A DNA stretch of 64,000 nt, taken from contig JAVMKO010000023.1 in NCBI GenBank assembly GCA_032164245.1, positions 62,001 to 126,000 of the forward strand, read 5' to 3'. The notes beneath the pieces are model-generated. The model was not told the origin of the DNA. It made no database searches and was given only the letters and a program-made list of their open reading frames with translations. The stretch is from Sternotherus odoratus (taxonomy: Eukaryota > Chordata > Testudines > Kinosternidae). The position numbers were made by a program, and so were the translations under genes. Each line of letters begins with the position of its first letter. Positions within the stretch are counted from its first letter, which is position 1. Shown piece by piece: positions 1 through 11,261 of the stretch.

Positions 1-420
1 TCTGACCAAGTATAGACATTCTTATATACTAGGGAATCTAGGGAGGCCAGTGTAATGGGAGGGAGTAGGGAAAATCGCAGGGTGTGGAGAACACTGGGAA
101 ATTAGAAGCTATAATTCAGGAGCAACAGAGTCTAATTAGTCTGGAAAAGCAGAATGTGAAAAATAAAAATCGGGGTCCCGTGACTCTGGGAATGAGGGAC
201 TCAAAAATCCAAGGTCCCCGCAGAGAAGAGAGATTGGGGCTATTACACATGGTGAGGAGGGAGAAAGACTCTCCATGTCTCTGGATATTTCACAAACAAC
301 CTAAGGCATTTTCACATGCTGGGGGCAATCCAGATCAGTCAGGAGTTGTGTCATCTGTGATCCTGGGTGAGTTTTAATGTTCTGCTGCTTGAACTCCCTT
401 GTCTGGATACCCCCAGCCAG
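1..420. other. No gene recognised (left edge)
   Basis: AT-normal DNA. Open frames here show no family motif. It lies on the 3' side of the minus-strand KRAB exon, so it should be intron of that gene. I see no KRAB-B box and no C2H2 finger repeats, so the zinc-finger exon must lie beyond the left edge. Confidence 0.5.
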
Positions 421-759
421 CATTCAAGGCTGCACTGAGCATCTGTGTGATAAGTAAACCTGAACCAGCAGCTCTGACTCCCGCAGCCTGCTTGTTACAC
501 CCCAAGAACATTCTGGTTCAGGTGGAGTAGACTCAGGGTTTGAAGAGAAGGGCAGGGGTAGGAAGCTTCTGTTGGTTATGCAGGACCTAACCCTCCGTTT
601 TACTTGAGCAAAAAGGGGATATTTGACACTGCTCCTGTGCTCTGTTCCCAAAGTGTTCCACAGGGGAAGGGTCTCTGGTGATTTGTGTGTCCCTGGAATA
701 TTGGGGTGCTGCTGAAACAGGACAAAGTGGAGATGGCCTGGGGGGGTGGGGGGGCGTTA

Positions 760-1706
<947 letters not shown>

Positions 1707-2342
1707 TCTGCAGCCTGGGAGAGGGAGAAAGGAAATTGTGGAGGTTTCAAAACAGGCTTTAGTTAATTTCACATGAGCCTGGGGGAATTGTCTTTCTCTG
1801 CAGACAGACATCAGATTCTGCCATCTTGGAAAGATGCTCAATGTCTTTATTACAGTGTAGACCTGGCCCCTTCTGCCAGGCTAAGCCCACAGACACATTT
1901 TTAACCTCCCTTCCCCTTCTCCATCCCCTCCTCATGTGACAAACCAAAGGAGTCCTTTTAGGTGATTCCCTTGGACACTGACCCCACAGCAGGCACACCC
2001 CAGCAGGAGGTATTTGGAGTCAGAAACTGGATTTTCCTCTGTCTGATCCTTTTCTTGTTCTCATGGGCCAGGCAGAGAAGAAGCTTTAATTAAGGTCACT
2101 TCCCCCCCCCCCCGGGGATTTCCTGGCTGCGCAGAGACCGTTCAACCCCCCGCGTCCCACTGACCTTCCCCCCCCCCCGCAACTCCGGCTTCTCCCCCCG
2201 CCCCACAGGGGACCCCCCCGCCCAGTCTCTGCCCCCCCATCCCCGCGGGGCCGGATCCACTGGGGCGGGGGCAGCTCCGAGGCTTCTCCCCGGTTCGCGG
2301 GGCCGAGAGTCACTTTCCCGCCCCCCCCCCGGGTCTCTCACT

Positions 2343-2492
2343 CGCGGGTGCGCCGGGCGCGGAGGGGTTAATAACGGTCCTGTCGCAGCACAGCTCAGGG
2401 AAGGCGCAGCTGAACCGTTACTTGTACCGCGTGCTACTGGAGCATGCGCAGAGACAGCTACTGGAAGTCTCCCGCGCTGGGCTGGAGAAGGC
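2343..2492 (-). other. Probable 5' UTR exon of the KRAB gene
   Basis: Read on the minus strand, this stretch follows the ZNF143 motif and ends near a GTGAGAG donor-like site at about 2343. Close copies of it occur at about 29,695-29,850 (plus orientation) and, for the part containing GGGGTTAATAACGG, at 63,880-63,960. Conservation of the block with the promoter suggests a transcribed leader exon. No ATG-led frame stands out. Exon ends are inferred. Confidence 0.4.
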
Positions 2493-2557
2493 GGAAGCGC
2501 CCCCGGTGCAGGCTGGGAGATGTAGTCCCTGACTCTCCCGGGACCGGAAGTGACGTT
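2492..2557 (-). promoter_or_regulatory. ETS/CRE + ZNF143 + CTCF-like promoter, copy 1
   Basis: Reading the minus strand: an ETS/CRE composite (AACGTCACTTCCGG), about 15 bases later ACTACATCTCCCAGC (the ZNF143/THAP11 'ACTACA-TCCCAGC' motif), then a CTCF-like GGGGGCGCTTCCG. It is oriented toward the KRAB exons at 1706-804. This is the only copy of the module with a recognisable gene downstream. Confidence 0.65.
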
Positions 2558-3709
2558 GACAGGGGGAGGAGGAGCCGGGCTCCCCAGCTGCTGCTCCCTG
2601 GCGCTGCGGAGGGAGGCGGAGGGTCTGTGCCGGGGAGACCTTCATGATCCCCCCGCGCCCGGCGCCCCCCCCCCGCGCCCGGCCTGGGCCCCCCCGCGGA
2701 GCTGCCGCCTCCAGGTAGCGGCGCGAGCCCGGGGGCGGGGCTGGGGGCGGGGCGGTGACTCCGCCCCAGTGTCCGGGGACCCGGCATCTCGCAGCGCCGG
2801 GATCTGCTCCCGGGGGGCCCCGCCCGCGGGGGGGGGTCGGAGCTGCTGTCCCCGCGGGAGACCAACGACCCCCCCGCCCGGCCCTGGGGGGGGGACCAGA
2901 CCCCCGGGGTCCCTGCGCGGGGCGGGGGCGGGGGGGGGGGGGTTTGAGACCGGGCGGGGGGGACCCGGGGAAAGGGGCGGGGGAGAGGAGGAGGAGGGGG
3001 CTGTTTGGGCGGGAGGGGCCAGCTGGGGGGAAAGGGGGGGCTGTTGGAGGCATGGAAGGTTGTGGGGGGGCTGCAAAGAGAAGGACCAACGTTGGGCACA
3101 CACACACACACGCACACGCACACACACACACGCACGTATCACAGCCCTGACACCCCTGTTACAAAAAGCCGCATGCCCCTCTTTTCTGAGGGTTACGGTC
3201 GCAAGCGGCGAGCGTGGCTTATGCAAATATGCGCCGCGGGGCATTGTGGGAGGAAAGAGAGCGGGGGCGGTCAGGAGCAGACGTTTGCCACCCGGGCTCC
3301 GACCGAAGCCCCGGGGTGCGAGGGGGTCGGGAGCAGGTACGCAGCGGGGGAAGGGGTCTCCCCGGGGCTGGGCGTGCGGCGTTCGCCCTGAGCAAGGCAG
3401 GTGTGGCCGGCGGTGGGTCCCGGCGGCGCGGTACAGTCGGTTTTGTCAGGGAGGTAGGTGTTTATCTCTTCCCCCACTGGGGGGGGGGGGGGGGGCGGTT
3501 CATGATCGGAGCGCGCATGAGACGCGATTACAGTCTCCGCGGACCGCAACCCCGCGGCTCGGTCTTTTCTGAATCTCGCGGGTGGGGTATCGCGGTGATG
3601 GGGAGACTCTGGGGTCCACCGAGCGCCTGTTGGGGAGGGGGGGTGATTAGTTGGGCTGTTAAAGACTAGGGAGTTTTTATACGGCCTGTGATGTGGTTGT
3701 AACATGAGG

Positions 3710-4310
3710 GAGCAGCGTTATATCACTACACTCACAATCAATGGGGGGTAAAGTAACATTGCAGTCTTAATCGATTCCCTTCTATTATTAGCAGGGAGAG
3801 TGAAAACAAAGTTACAGCCCCAATCTAGTCCCTTGTAATACCGGTAGTGGGGAGGGGGCAAAGTTGTAACATTACAGTCACAATCTATTCCTTTGCAAGA
3901 GCGGGGGACAATGTTACAGTCACTATCTATTCCCTTGTAATAGCGGAGGACAACACTTATTATCACAATCGGTTCCCTTACAGTAGCAGGGGAGAGGGGA
4001 TGGCGGTGGGGGACAAAGTGAAAGTCACAATCTATTCCTTTGCAACAGCAGCAGACAACATAATGTCACACTCACAACCCTTGCAATAACGGGGTGGAGT
4101 TGGGGACAGCATTGTAATGTTACAGTCATAATCTACCTGCTTGCAGTAGTGCGGAGAAAACACTGTAAGGTTTCAGTCACAACCTATCCTGTTGCAATAA
4201 CGTTACAGTCAGTCTATCCCAGTGTAAACGTTATCACGTTACAGTCACAATCTACCCCCCTGCCGTCGTGGGCGACCATGTTACAGTCACCCTCTGTCAC
4301 GTGCAATAGA
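3710..4310. repeat. Degenerate tandem array with GTTACAGTCAC core
   Basis: About a dozen diverged units of roughly 40-60 bp share GTTACAGTCACAATCTATTC followed by CTTGCAATAG and a G-rich spacer. Units vary in length and carry many substitutions, so the array is old. I find no other copy in the window. Confidence 0.75.
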
Positions 4311-4529
4311 GGTGAATGACCTTAGAGGCACAGTTGCGGCATCACATAAACCACCGGAGACATGAAGAACACAACAGCCGTGTCGCTGGGTCAGTCCCAC
4401 CACACCAGGGAGACGAGCCGGGTAAAAGGATGGGGGGCGGGGGAGGTTGTTTGGCCTGGAAAAGAGATGACGGATGGAGCAAAATTGGTACAATCCCAGT
4501 GAGAGCGCTCCTCGGTCTTTCGCACGACT

Positions 4530-4646
4530 AGGGTGACCAGACAGCAAGTGAAAAATCGGGACAGGGCTGGGGGGTAATAGGACCCTATATAAAAAAGACC
4601 CCCAAATTGGGACTGTCCTTATAAAACTGGGACATCTGGTCGCCCT
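4530..4646 (+). mobile_element. Short MITE (AGGGTGACCAGA ends), copy 1
   Basis: Starts AGGGTGACCAGACAGC and ends with the imperfect inverse (GACATCTGGTCGCCCT). The interior carries GTGAAAAATCGGGAC and ATAGGACCCTATATAA. Further copies occur at 26242-26360, 28511-28623, 49096-49217 (minus) and 56982-57097. A dispersed non-autonomous DNA transposon is the best reading; the superfamily was not determined. Confidence 0.65.
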
Positions 4647-4855
4647 TCGCATGACACGTGGCAAGCCGGTGTCCCCCGGTGGGTGCTGCAAACCCAACGC
4701 TTTTGACTTTAGAAAATAACTAACCACCCCCCTCCCTTTGGTGTCATCAGCCGGGGCATCTGCTGGGGCTGCTGCAAAACCCAACTCCTCTTAATGTACA
4801 AAAATAGAAACACCCCCCCACTGGGGGGAGGCTGCGCCAGGCTGTCTCCGGTCAC

Positions 4856-4930
4856 GTGATGGAGCCGCTGGCGCGGATGCAGAAAGACAGGCTGTGCCAG
4901 GCGGGGGCCCTGCATGAGCAGCACCGCTAC
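4856..4930 (+). pseudogene. CNTROB: Relic of a centrobin coiled-coil exon, copy A
   Basis: In frame this reads VMEPLARMQKDRLCQAG followed by ALHEQHRY. It matches position for position the intact centrobin exon at 35203-35336 (VREWLAQVLEDGLRQAG, then ALLEQHR). Only the 3' half of the exon is present, and the run of C that follows resembles the start of the next intron. Next comes an AATAAAGAAGAG...TTTTGCAG segment resembling the DNA just after the poly(A) signal of the gene at 31-34 kb. It lies in a block also present at 22.5-24.8 kb. Confidence 0.6.
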
Positions 4931-5004
4931 CCCCCCCCCCCAGTTGGGTGTTGGTTATTTAAATAAAGAAGAGTTGGGTTTTGCAGCCCCCTGGGGGGCA
5001 CTGG

Positions 5005-5740
5005 GGCTGGGTGTGGGTGGGTGTGTTATTGTAGGGTCTCTGTGGGCACTGGGATGGTGTGCGGAGGTTTGTTATTGTAGGGTCTTTGGGAGCGCTGGGA
5101 TGGTGTGCGGAGGTTTGTTATTGTAGGGTCTCTGAGGGCACTGGGATGGTGTGCGGAGGTTTGTTATTGTAGGGTCTCTGTGGGCACTGGGATGGTGTGC
5201 GGAGGTTTGTTATTGTAGGGTCTCTGTGGACACTGGGATGGCGTGTGGAGGTTTGTTATTGTAGGGTCTCTGTGGGCACTGGGATGGTGTGCGGAGGTTT
5301 GTTATTGTAGGGTCTCTGTGGGCACTGGGGTGGTGTGCGGAGGTTTGTTATTGTAGGGTCTCTGTGGGCACTGGGATGGTGTGTGGAGGTTTGTTATTGT
5401 AGGGTCTCTGTGGGCACTGGGATGGTGTGCGGAGGTTTCTTATTGTAGGGTCTCTGTGGACACTGGGATGGTGTGCAGAGGTTTGTTATTGTAGGGTCTC
5501 TGTGGGCACTGGGATGGTGTGTGGAGGTTTGTTATTGTAGGGTCTCTGTGGGCACTGGGATGGTGTGCGGAGGTTTCTTATTGTAGGGTCTCTGTGGACA
5601 CTGGGATGGTGTGCAGAGGTTTGTTATTGTAGGGTCTCTGTGGGCACTGGGGTGGTGTGCAGAGGTTTGTTATTGTAGGGTCGCTGTGGGCACTGGGATG
5701 GCGTGCGGAGGTTTGTTATTGTAGGGTCTCTGGGAGCGCT
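5005..5740 (+). repeat. 46-bp minisatellite, array 1 (~16 units)
   Basis: The unit contains GTTATTGTAGGGTCTCTG followed by TGGGCACTGGGATGGTGTGC. Starts at 5114 and 5160 give a 46-bp period. Related arrays lie at 22868-23440 (same orientation) and 52250-52632 (inverted), each followed by the same unique sequence, so the array was carried along in segmental duplication. Confidence 0.9.
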
Positions 5741-7080
5741 GGCGCTGCGTGTACAGGCGGGATCCTGTTGGCTGGCCTGTTGTGGGGGGAAGGTAGCATG
5801 ACCCCCAGCACCCCCCACTTCCACTGGATGCAGCCCAGCTACATCTCTGTGCCCCCCTGCCCCCCAGAGGCAGTGTGGGGCTGCAAGTCAGGAGTGAGGG
5901 GCACTGGCCCAGGTGTGGCGGGGGCAGGGCAGGGGCTGCGAGTCGGGAGTGAGCTTGGTGGGAATCTCGCACATGCTCCCACGCTGGCTGCACGCGCCGA
6001 CGTGCGAGGGAGTCACCCCGTGCAAATTGCGATGGCTGGGGGCAGGGCTGGGCGAGGGAGGGGGAAGAGGTGCCCCCCCCCGATATGGGGCACATGCCCG
6101 GGGCGGATACACTAACCCCCTCCCCGAGCTGGCTCCGATTCCCCTCTGATCTAACCCACCAGCCCCCACGCCTGTCCCAGAGTCAGGGAGAGAACCCAGG
6201 CGTCCTGGCTCCCAACAGCCTCCTGCTCTAACTGCTGGGCCCCACTCCGCTTCCAGAGGAGGGGAGAGGACCCAGGAGTCCTGGCTCCCAGCCCCCCCTG
6301 CTCTGACCCACCAGCCCCCACTGCCCTCCCAGAGGAAAGCCTAAGAACCCAGTTGTCCAGATTCTTGACATTCACATGCCCCCGCCCTGCCCTGGGGTGT
6401 CTGGATCTGCCTAGGGGATAACAACCTACTGTTGTGACCAACCTCCTCCCCAGCTCACAAGAAAGGAGACTGTGCCGGGGTTCTAGAGTCTCGAACCCAG
6501 CCGACGAGGGGGCTGTAGCCAAACGCATAGGCGGGGGGGGGGGGGCAGAGTTAAGGTGAAATGGACGTCTTTAACGCCCGGACTTCGCCCCGCCCTTGGG
6601 GCTTATGCAAGTGAAAGCGCTGGAGGCCCCTCATTGATTCACCGGTAACCCCCGTGAATGTGCGGGTCACTGCCCCCTAACCGCCGCCCCCCCACGAATC
6701 TGGTTGCCATGGTGAGGGAGCGGGCCTGATTTTGCTCCTTCCCCGGTAGTGCCATGTTATGCAAATCATCCCCGCTCCTTGGTATAGGGACACCTCATTT
6801 GCATAGAGCCCCCCAGTATCAGGGGGTGCCCCAACAGGGACATGGGTCGTGGCTTACGGGGGGGATACCCAGCCCTTACAGCCTACAAAATAGGGGTCCA
6901 GGTGGAGGGGGGAGAGGGAAAGTGGGGTGCACAGAACCCCATGGCATGGAGGGGGTGAGGCAGGTGAAGGGTGCCCCCTATACCCTGCAGTGGCACCCGC
7001 CCCCAGTACCCCGCACCTGCTTTGGGGTTCCCCTCCCAGGACCCCCCCCCTTTTCTCCACTTCCCCCCCCGGTGGCGCCC
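5740..7080 (+). repeat. Segmental duplication copy A (with arrays B and C)
   Basis: Unique sequence after the 46-bp array reappears at 23440-24755 and inverted at 50940-52250. Shared landmarks are a short frame with HFHWMQPSYISVPP, a local repeat around GAGAGAACCCAGG, an X-box-like GTTGCCATGG and a pair of octamers. Similarity ends near 7080, where a minus-strand exon-like sequence begins. Confidence 0.8.
6703..6804 (+). promoter_or_regulatory. X-box-like site plus two octamers
   Basis: GTTGCCATGGTGAG at 6703-6716 resembles an RFX X-box. ATGCAAAT at 6759-6766 and ATTTGCAT at 6797-6804 are perfect octamers in opposite orientations. The arrangement is kept in the duplicate copies at 24388-24489 and 51200-51301. 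The gene it serves is unknown. Confidence 0.45.
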
Positions 7081-7085
7081 CCTAC

Positions 7086-7320
7086 CTGTAGCCCATGGCG
7101 GGGCGGGCGCTCTGCAGCTTCCCGGCCGGCAGCCCCGCCTCCAGCAGGTAACTCTCCACCCACCTCCAGCACCTGGTCCGGGGTGAGCGCCGGGTCCCGT
7201 CCCGCCGGGCCCCCCTGGCTGCGCCGCCGCCCGCCCTCGCCCCGCCCGCCTTTGCCCTTCTTGGTGCCGGGCAGCCAGTTGAGCTCATCCACGCTCAGCT
7301 TGGCCCCCGCCGCACCACAC
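7086..7320 (-). pseudogene. Unrecognised exon with a 1-base frameshift
   Basis: On the minus strand one frame reads AKLSVDELNWLPGTKKGKG, a Gly/Arg-rich linker, then DPALTPDQVLEV. The other frame continues VESYLLEAGLPAGKLQ and SARPAMGYR to a GTAGGG donor at 7085. The frames meet at a GGTGGGTGG run near 7157, where one extra G would explain the shift. The peptide looks like real, helix-forming protein, but I cannot assign a family. The acceptor side is unclear. It lies directly beside the 62-bp array, and other exon-like DNA lies at the array's far end. It could be a pseudogene exon or carry a sequencing error. Confidence 0.35.
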
Positions 7321-7394
7321 GGCCCCCTGCGAGGAGGTGGCGAACATGGCCCGGTGCACCCCGCGCCTGCTCCCTCGTGCGCCCAGGTCTTGGA

Positions 7395-10300
7395 GTCCCT
7401 ATATGGCAGATATGGCCCTGGGGGAGGGGGTCCCTGTATTCTCCTGGGGAGGGGGAGTCCCTGTATGGCCCATATGGCCCTGGGGGAGGGGGTCCCTGTA
7501 TTGTCCTGGGGAGGGGGAGTCCCTATATGGCCCATATGGCCCTGGGAAGAGGGGGTCCCTGTATTGTCCTGGGGAGGGGGAGTCCCCATATGGCCCATAT
7601 GGCCCTGGGGGAGGGGGTCCTTGTATTGTCCTGGTGAGGGGGAGTCCCTATATGGCCCATATGGCCCTGGGGGGGGTCCCTGTATTGTCCTGGGGAGGGG
7701 GAGTCCCTATATTGCCCTGGGGTAGGGGGTCCCTGTATTCTCCTGGGGAGGGGGAGTCCCTATATGGTCCTGGGGGAGGGGATCCCTGTATGGTCCTGGG
7801 GAGGGGGAGTCCCTATATGGCCCATATGGCCCGGGGGAGGGGATCCCTGTATTGTCCTGGGGAGGGGGAGTCCCTATATGGCCCATATGGCCCTGGGGGA
7901 GGGGGTCCCTGTATTGTCCTGGGGAGGGGGAGTCCCTATATTGCCCTGGGGGAGGGGGTCCCTGTATTCTCCTGGGGAGGGGGAGTCCCTATATGGTCCT
8001 GGGGGAGGGGATCCCTGTATGGTCCTGGGGAGGGGGAGTCCCTATATGGCCAGTATGGCCCTGGGGGAGGGGATATCTGTATTGTCCTGGGGAGGGGGAG
8101 TCCCTATATGGCCAATATGGCCCTGGGGGAGGGGGTCCCTGTATTGTCCTGGGGAGGGGGAGTCCCTATATGGCCCATATAGCCCTGAGGGAGGGGGGTC
8201 CCTGTATTGTCCTGGGGAGGGGGAGTCCCTATATGGCCCGGGGGAGGGGGGTCCTTGTATTGTCCTGGGGAGGGGGAGTCCCTATATGGCCCATATGGCC
8301 CTGGGAGAGGGGATCCTTGTATTGTCCTGGGGAGGGGGAGTCCCTGTATGGCCCATATGGCCCTAGGGGAGGGGGTCCCTGTATTGTCCTGGGGAAGGGG
8401 AGTCCCTATATGGCCCATATGGCCTGGGAGAGGGGGTCCCTGTATTGTCCTGGGGAGGGGGAGTCCCTATATGGCCCATATAGCCCTTGGAGAGGGGGTC
8501 CCTGTATTGTCCTGGGGAGGGGGAGTCCCTATATGGCCCATATGACCCTGGGGGAGGGGGTCCCTGTATTGTCCTGGGGAGGGGGAGTCCCTATATGGCC
8601 CATATGGCCCTGGGGAGGGGGTCCCTGTATTGTCCTGGGAAGGGGGAGTCCCTAAATGGCCCATATGGCCCTTGGGGAAGGGGTCCCTGTATTGTCCTGG
8701 GGAGGGGGAGTCCCTATATGACCCATATAGCCCTGAGGGAGGGGGTCCCTGTATTGTCCTGGGGAGGGGGAGTCCCTATATGGCCCGGGGGAGGGGGTCC
8801 TTGTATTGTCCTGGGGAGGGGGAGTCCCTATATGGCCCATATGGCCCTGGGAGAGGGGATCCCTGTATTGTCCTGGGGAGGGGGAGTCCCTGTATGGCCC
8901 ATATGGCCCTGGGGGAGGGGGTCCCTGTATTGTCCTGGGGAAGGGGAGTCCCTATATGGCCCATATGGCCCTTGGAGAGGGGGTCCCTGTATTGTCCTGG
9001 GGAGGGGGAGTCCCTATATGGCCCATATGGCCCTGGGAGAGGGGGGTCCCTGTATTGTCCTGGGGAGGGGGAGTCCCTATATGGCCCATATGACCCTGGG
9101 GGAGGGGGTCCCTGTATTGTCCTGGGGAGGGGGAGTCCCTATATGGCCCATATGGCCCTGGGGAGGGGGGTCCCTGTATTGTCCTGGGGAGGGGGAGTCC
9201 CTATATGTCCCATATGGCCCTGGGGGAAGGGGTCCCTGTATTGTCCTGGGGAGGGGGAGTCCCTATATGTCCCATATGGCCCTGGGGGAGGGGATCCCTG
9301 TATTGTCCTGTGGGGGAGGAGTCCCTCTATGTCCCATATGGCCCTGGGGGAAGGGGTCCCTGTATTGTCCTGGGGAGGGGGAGTCCCTATATGGCCCTGG
9401 GGGAGGGGGGTCCCTGTATTGTCCTGGGGAGGGGGAGTCCCTATATGGCCCCTGGGGGAGGGGATCCCTGTATGGTCCAGGGGAGGGGGAGTCCCTATAT
9501 GGCCCATATGGCCCTGGGGGAGGGGATATCTGTATTGTCCTGGGGAGGGGGAGTCCCTATATGGCCAATATGGCCCTGGGAGGAGGGGGTCCCTGTATTG
9601 TCTTGGGGAGGGGGAGTCCCTATATGGCCCATATAGCGCTAAGGGATGGGGTCCCTGTATTGTCCTGGGGAGGGGGAGTCCCTATATGGCCCATATGGCC
9701 CGGGGGAGGGGGTCCTTGTATTGTCCTGGGGAGGGGGGAGTCCCTATATGGCCCATATGGCCCTGGGAGAGGGGATCCCTGTATTGTCCTGGGGAGGGGG
9801 AGTCCCTATATGGCCCATATGGCCCTGGGAGAGGGGATCCCTGTATTTTCCTGGGGAGGGGGAGTCCCTGTATGGCCCATATGGCCCTGGGAGAGGGGGT
9901 CCATGTATTGTCCTGGGGAGGGGAGTCCCTATATGGCCCATATGGCCCTGGGGGAGGGGATCCCTGTATTCTTCTGTGGAGGGGGAGTCCCTATATGGCC
10001 AATATGGCCCTGGGGGAGGGGGTCCCTGTATTGTCCTGGGGAGGGGGAGTCCCTATATGGCCCATATAGCCCTGAGGGAGGGGGTCCCTGTATTGTCCTG
10101 GGGAGGGGTAGTCCCTATATGGCCCGGGGGGAGGGGGTCCTTGTATTGTCCTGGGGAGGGGGAGTCCCTATATGGCCCATATGGCCCTGGGGGAGGGGGT
10201 CCCTGTATTGTCCTGGGGAGGGGGAGTCCCTATATGGCCCATATGGCCCTGGGAGAGGGGGTCCCTGTATTGTCCTGGGGAGGGGGAGTCCCTATATGGC

Positions 10301-11030
10301 CCATATGGCCCTGGGAGAGGGGGTCCCTGTATTGTCCTGGGGAGGGGGAGTCCCTATATGGCCCATATGGCCTGGGGAGGGGATCCCTGTATTCTTCTGT
10401 GGAGGGGGAGTCCTATATGGCCAATATGGCCCTGGGGAGGGGGTCCCTGTATTGTCCTGGGGAGGGGGAGTCCCTATATGGCCCATATAGCCCTGAGGAG
10501 GGGGTCCCTGTATTGTCCTGGGGAGGGGTAGTCCCTATATGGCCCGGGGGAGGGGGTCCTTGTATTGTCCTGGGGAGGGGGAGTCCCTATATGGCCCATA
10601 TGCCTGGGGGAGGGGGTCCCTGTATTGTCCTGGGGAGGGGAGTCCCTATATGGCCCATATGCCCTGGGAGAGGGGGTCCCTGTATTGTCCGGGGGAGGGG
10701 GAGTCCCTATATGGCCCATATGGCCCTGGGAGAGGGGGTCCTGTATTGTCCTGGGGAGGAGGAGTCCCTATATGGCCCATATGCCCTGGGGGAGGGATCC
10801 TGTATTGTCCTGGGGAGGGGGAGTACCTATATGGCCCATATGGCCCTGGGGAGGGGATCCCTGTATTCTTCTGTGGAGGGGAGTCCCTATATGTCCCATA
10901 TGGCCTTGGGGAGGGGGTCCCTGTTTTGTCCTGGGGAGGGGGAGTCCCTATATGGCCCTGGGGGAGGGGTCCCTGTATTGCCCGGGGGGAGGGGTCCCTA
11001 TATGGCCCATATGGCCCTGGGGGAAGGCTC
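7395..11030 (+). repeat. 62-bp minisatellite (~58 units)
   Basis: The unit contains GGTCCCTGTATTGTCCTGGG, then GAGTCCCTATATGGCCCATATGGCC. Units start 62 bases apart, with small indels and a few substitutions. CCCTATATGG (CArG-like) and CATATG (E-box) recur in most units. The unit has no stop codon in any of the three plus frames, which produces open frames up to about 2 kb. Those frames repeat every 186 nt and are not taken as genes. Confidence 0.95.
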
Positions 11031-11034
11031 AGCG

Positions 11035-11160
11035 GAGGGGGGGGGAGCTGCCCTTCTTCATGCCCTCAAACAAGATGGCGGCGCGGGTCTCGTCTAGCGA
11101 GATCTCCTCCGAGATCACGAGCTCTCGCTCTCTGGAGCGCGGTGCGGCGCCGGGAGCGGT
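11035..11160 (-). other. Exon-like minus-strand sequence, unassigned
   Basis: The minus strand reads RELVISEEISLDETRAAI followed by LFEGMKKGSS, an ordinary-looking acidic helical peptide quite unlike the low-complexity flanks. No upstream in-frame ATG or convincing acceptor is visible. Downstream it runs into the 62-bp array without a donor. It may be the upstream exon of the gene whose fragment lies at 7086-7320, with the array grown between them. The family is unknown. Confidence 0.3.
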
Positions 11161-11166
11161 TGGTCG

Positions 11167-11181
11167 GTTGCCAGGGGCAAC
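11167..11181. promoter_or_regulatory. RFX X-box palindrome
   Basis: GTTGCCAGGGGCAAC is two perfect half-sites separated by three bases, matching the RFX consensus GTNRCC-N(0-3)-RGYAAC. RFX factors drive ciliary genes. It lies between the minus-strand exon-like sequence and TMEM107 exon 1, 1.7 kb away on the plus strand. Confidence 0.6.
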
Positions 11182-11261
11182 GCCGAGGGCCGGGGCGCGC
11201 GGAGCCTGAGCGAGAGCGACAGAGCGCGCGGCCGGGGGTGGGCGCGCGGGGCGAGGGTTCC

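Larger units (their letters stand above)
2100..3650. other. CpG island with CA microsatellite
   Basis: Dense CpG, G and C runs and GC boxes. A (CA)n tract with CG interruptions lies at about 3097-3136, and an octamer ATGCAAAT follows at about 3223-3230. Long open frames on both strands are compositional (no stops in C/G runs) and show no family motif. This is best read as the promoter island of the KRAB gene plus flanking duplicated GC-rich DNA. Confidence 0.6.

Noticed and set aside
2418..3669. Several overlapping Pro/Gly/Arg-rich frames of 110-340 codons
   Set aside because: CpG-island composition effect on both strands; no family motif, and overlapping frames exclude each other.
5005..5740. 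Possible CRISPR-like repeats
   Set aside because: Head-to-tail units with no unique spacers; a vertebrate minisatellite.
8487..10490. 667-codon plus-strand frame (GEGVPVLSWGGGVPIWP repeats)
   Set aside because: The unit has no stop in any plus frame, so all three frames are open. Peptide order cycles every three units and no flanking gene structure is present.
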